Assembly (NCBI GenBank): GCA_024233135.1
Contig: JACKPZ010000007.1
Span: 124,001 to 188,000 of the forward strand
Direction: 5' to 3'
Length of the DNA stretch: 64,000 bases
DNA from: Akkermansiaceae bacterium
Lineage (GTDB): Bacteria; Verrucomicrobiota; Verrucomicrobiia; Verrucomicrobiales; Akkermansiaceae
In this document: positions 61,893 through 64,000 of the stretch, piece after piece
Layout of the letters: the number at the start of each line of letters is the position of its first letter
How positions within the stretch are numbered: position 1 is the stretch's first letter
Made by a program: the position numbers and the translations under genes
Notes under the pieces: generated by a model
The model's input: only the letters and a program-made list of their open reading frames with translations
Database searches by the model: none
Told to the model about the DNA's origin: nothing

Positions 61893-62055
61893 GCGCCCGC
61901 GCAGGACGCGATTGCCATGGGCGATGGATCGGACGTAGATGATGGCAGCGGTTGAGAGGGCGATCTCAATGCGTAGGACGCTGCGAACGAGGTGTTTGTC
62001 GGTTTCAGGTCATTCGATCCGGTCTGATTTCCCGTGAGCAGGCGGACTGGTTCCA

Positions 62056-63066
62056 TCAGCGGGGATGGATGCGGCGCGCTTCTATCGCTGCAAGAACTTG
62101 TGCGACCCGAATCTCCAGTCCGCCACTCACGTCGCGGTAGGAGCCGATCTCGAGCTGATTCCGATACCATTCCTGTCCTTTCATACGGAATGCCGAATCC
62201 GCCCGGGTGCCATCTTGGAAGAATGGGACATCATCCGCGCATAAAAAAATATGGTGATAGTGGCGGCGTGCCAGATCGATGAGCCGGTCGTCCGCTCGAC
62301 CGAACCATTCGTGTGAATAGAAGAGCGTGGTGAGCGGAGTGGTGTCGCAGACAAGGAAACGATCGGTCGCCCTATCGAGAAGCGCGGCCTCCTCCCTTCG
62401 GATCTGTTCCTCTGCGATGGCGAGAAGATCCTCAAACGCCAGCTCGCCATTTTTTTCGAGCCATCGCTCACGACCGTATTCAGCGACATAGGTGGTTCCG
62501 AGTTCATCGGCGAGGGCGGCCGCCAGCGTGCTCTTCCCGGTCGACTCGCCGCCAAGCAGGGCGATCCGTTCGACGAAGGTTCCGTAGACTTCGGGGGCGA
62601 GAAAGTGGCGCATTTCATGAAGATTTGCGCGGAGTTGGGTGCCGGAAACCGGATATTCGTCACGGGGCGGATCGACGGGTACGTGCGCGACCGGCGCCCC
62701 TTGGCGGCGGGCCAGGTCGGCGGCGAAACCGGGGCCATAGCCTTCGCTGGTGAAGATGGCGTCGATCGGGCGATTGACATATCTCTGAAGAATCGACGCG
62801 CAGAATGCCCGGTGTGTGTCGTCGGACTCGTCGTTTGCCGGCAGCGCTTCGGTCGCGGAGTCGAGGACGATTCGGATTGTCTGCGGGAAGCGCGCGGCGA
62901 GCCATGCGGTGCGGCGACGGGGCTCGCAGCCGGGGAATTCTGGCCTCGAGTAACTGAGCAGCACCACGTGATCGCAGTGATCCAGAGCGGTCTGGATCAC
63001 CCGCTCATGTCCAAGATGGAGCGGAGCGAATTTCCCGACCACCAGTCCTGTGGAGAATCGTCTCAT
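62056..63066 (-). CDS. nadR: NadR-like NMN adenylyltransferase / ribosylnicotinamide kinase
   Basis: A 336-residue bifunctional enzyme of nicotinamide riboside salvage. The N-terminal adenylyltransferase domain opens with VVGKFAPLHLGHERVI (HxGH) and includes VSGTQLRANL (SGT/SxxxR-like). The C-terminal kinase domain has the P-loop LLGGESTGKSTLAAAL near residue 174, followed by YGRERWLEKN and DTTPLTTLFYSHEWFG. There is no N-terminal DNA-binding domain, unlike the E. coli NadR. It overlaps pnuC by four bases, so the riboside is imported and converted to NMN and NAD by the products of one operon. Confidence 0.9.
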   Translation of the reverse strand: MRRFSTGLVVGKFAPLHLGHERVIQTALDHCDHVVLLSYSRPEFPGCEPRRRTAWLAARFPQTIRIVLDSATEALPANDESDDTHRAFCASILQRYVNRPIDAIFTSEGYGPGFAADLARRQGAPVAHVPVDPPRDEYPVSGTQLRANLHEMRHFLAPEVYGTFVERIALLGGESTGKSTLAAALADELGTTYVAEYGRERWLEKNGELAFEDLLAIAEEQIRREEAALLDRATDRFLVCDTTPLTTLFYSHEWFGRADDRLIDLARRHYHHIFLCADDVPFFQDGTRADSAFRMKGQEWYRNQLEIGSYRDVSGGLEIRVAQVLAAIEARRIHPR

Positions 63067-63674
63067 GAGGGCAAGGAAGCCGCGCGGGTCGGGGCGGAGA
63101 GTTCCCGTTTCCAGCGGAAGAAGCCGATCGGAGCATTCACCCAGAACAACACGTAGAAAACGGCGGTGAGCCATAGATCCCGCGAGACAAACAAAGGCAC
63201 CGCTACCGAGTTGGTGGCGAACCAGAAAATCCACGTCTCCACCTTCCGCCGCATGAGAAGAATCTGTGCGACCACACTCAACACGAGCACCGTGGAGTCG
63301 ATGAAAGGGGCGTAAGCGTTGGTGAACCGATGCAGCAAGGCTCCGTAGACGAGGGCCGCGAGCGCTCCGAGAGGAATGATCATTCCGAGTTCCCTGACGG
63401 AGGTGCGGGTCACGGGGCGCTCGACGCGACGGCCGCGGTGGTGAAGCCAGTGCCACCATCCAAGCGCGCTGGTTGCGATGAAGAACACCTGCAGCGTGAC
63501 GTCGGCGTAGAGTCGGCTGGTGAAGAACAGCCAGCCGAAGAGCGCGCAGCCGAGGATGCCGGTCCACCATGTGTGGATCGAATTGCGGGTCGCGAGGACG
63601 ATGGCGAGGAGGTTCACGCAATTGGCCGCGATCTCCAGCGGCGGCGTGCGGAGGAGGGTTTCGAAGGGCGTCAT
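63063..63674 (-). CDS. pnuC: Nicotinamide riboside transporter PnuC
   Basis: A 203-residue multi-pass membrane protein of the PnuC family. Seven hydrophobic segments are expected; motifs seen are NLLAIVLATRNSIHTWWTGI, LGWWHWLH, LLHRFTNAYAPFIDSTVLV and RKVETWIFWFATNSVAVPLF. It carries nicotinamide riboside by facilitated diffusion, trapped by phosphorylation. The ATG at 63674 overlaps the upstream stop by four bases, and its own stop overlaps the nadR start. Together they form a salvage operon. Confidence 0.92.
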   Translation of the reverse strand: MTPFETLLRTPPLEIAANCVNLLAIVLATRNSIHTWWTGILGCALFGWLFFTSRLYADVTLQVFFIATSALGWWHWLHHRGRRVERPVTRTSVRELGMIIPLGALAALVYGALLHRFTNAYAPFIDSTVLVLSVVAQILLMRRKVETWIFWFATNSVAVPLFVSRDLWLTAVFYVLFWVNAPIGFFRWKRELSAPTRAASLPS

Positions 63675-64000
63675 GCGTCGGAGACGGCGAAGGCGGAGGA
63701 ATACTGGGGAACTTTCGCGGACCCGGCGACCGGGGGAAACGGGCGGGTGTCGATGCGGGCGGTGGGACCGAACAAGCCGGCAAGCGCCTCGTGGGCGGAG
63801 CGTATGGCGGCAGCGGGACCCTCGGCGGAGAAGTCGAAGCCGCCGTCTTTCCTCTGGTGAAGCGAAAAACGGGCGAGCGGCAGCGGGCGGAGGACATGGG
63901 TGACGTCGATGTTGTTCAGCCACTCCCCGTCCGGCCGGCGAAAACGGACCAGCGGCCGACCCTCGAGACCGCGCAGGACCGGCTCGCCACCGACGAAATC
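63671..64000 (-). CDS. C-terminal end of an unidentified protein, possibly an AMP-forming ligase
   Basis: About 109 codons of a gene that starts beyond the window and ends at 63671 in ATGA overlap with pnuC. The visible part (GRPLVRFRRPDGEWLNNID, RFSLHQRKDGGFDF, AGSAKVPQYSSAFAV) loosely resembles the C-terminal domain of phenylacetate-CoA ligase-type or coenzyme F420-like synthetases. The similarity is weak. Its tight coupling to pnuC-nadR hints at a link with nicotinamide metabolism, but the function cannot be set from this fragment. Confidence 0.5.
   Translation of the reverse strand, partial: DFVGGEPVLRGLEGRPLVRFRRPDGEWLNNIDVTHVLRPLPLARFSLHQRKDGGFDFSAEGPAAAIRSAHEALAGLFGPTARIDTRPFPPVAGSAKVPQYSSAFAVSDA

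Overview
The window is about 64 kb of GC-rich chromosomal DNA from a free-living bacterium. Its gene content points to Verrucomicrobiota, probably near Luteolibacter or Haloferula: many secreted beta-rich proteins, a choice-of-anchor I protein, an ISAs1 relic, a stand-alone OvoA-type methyltransferase, several Ton-like energy systems and many small lipoproteins. The taxonomic call is an inference from style and content; no rRNA gene is present.

Layout. 1-7.4 kb: the end of an RHS/YD-repeat protein, an operon pairing a four-PDZ HtrA protease with a protease-fold protein that lacks the catalytic His and Ser, rsmI, and a two-gene nucleotidyltransferase module. 7.4-14 kb: a small membrane protein, a secreted glycoside hydrolase, a choice-of-anchor I protein, an AI-2E-family permease, and fabF with a thioesterase. 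14-20 kb: a decayed ISAs1 transposase, then a seven-gene operon holding two ExbB/ExbD pairs and two TonB-like transducers. 20-31 kb: ilvB-ilvN, pgsA, a ROK protein, rpmJ, tcdA, a sugar-kinase-like phosphotransferase, a CHASE2-like membrane protein, a HAD hydrolase and a secreted multidomain adhesin. 31-45 kb: two convergent ABC exporters, two paralogous coiled-coil membrane proteins, rlmH, an EF-hand lipoprotein with an OvoA-like methyltransferase, tsaB, ald, a GH114-type protein, a second nucleotidyltransferase module and an ABC-F ATPase. 45-54 kb: nrdR, lspA, a beta-helix protein, ileS, an AAA ATPase and an intact ISL3-family insertion sequence with exact 26-bp ends and an 8-bp target duplication. 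54-61 kb: a structured non-coding stretch, a tRNA gene array, rtcB, an HNH nuclease, a zinc-ribbon protein and a Ski2-like RNA helicase. 61-64 kb: an exonuclease/phosphatase-fold protein and a nicotinamide riboside salvage operon (pnuC-nadR).

The part most worth attention is 54.8-61 kb. Four consecutive tRNA genes (Pro, Arg, His, Lys) fold into cloverleaves with fully paired stems, but all lack the D-loop GG and carry G instead of T at position 55 of the T-loop. They lie directly upstream of an RtcB-type RNA ligase gene, followed 9 bp later by an HNH nuclease gene, then a zinc-ribbon gene and an RNA helicase. The cluster looks like an RNA-processing or RNA-repair island built around non-standard tRNAs; that role is inference. 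Recurrent promoter-like hexamers 5-9 bases from start codons also suggest leaderless or nearly leaderless transcripts.
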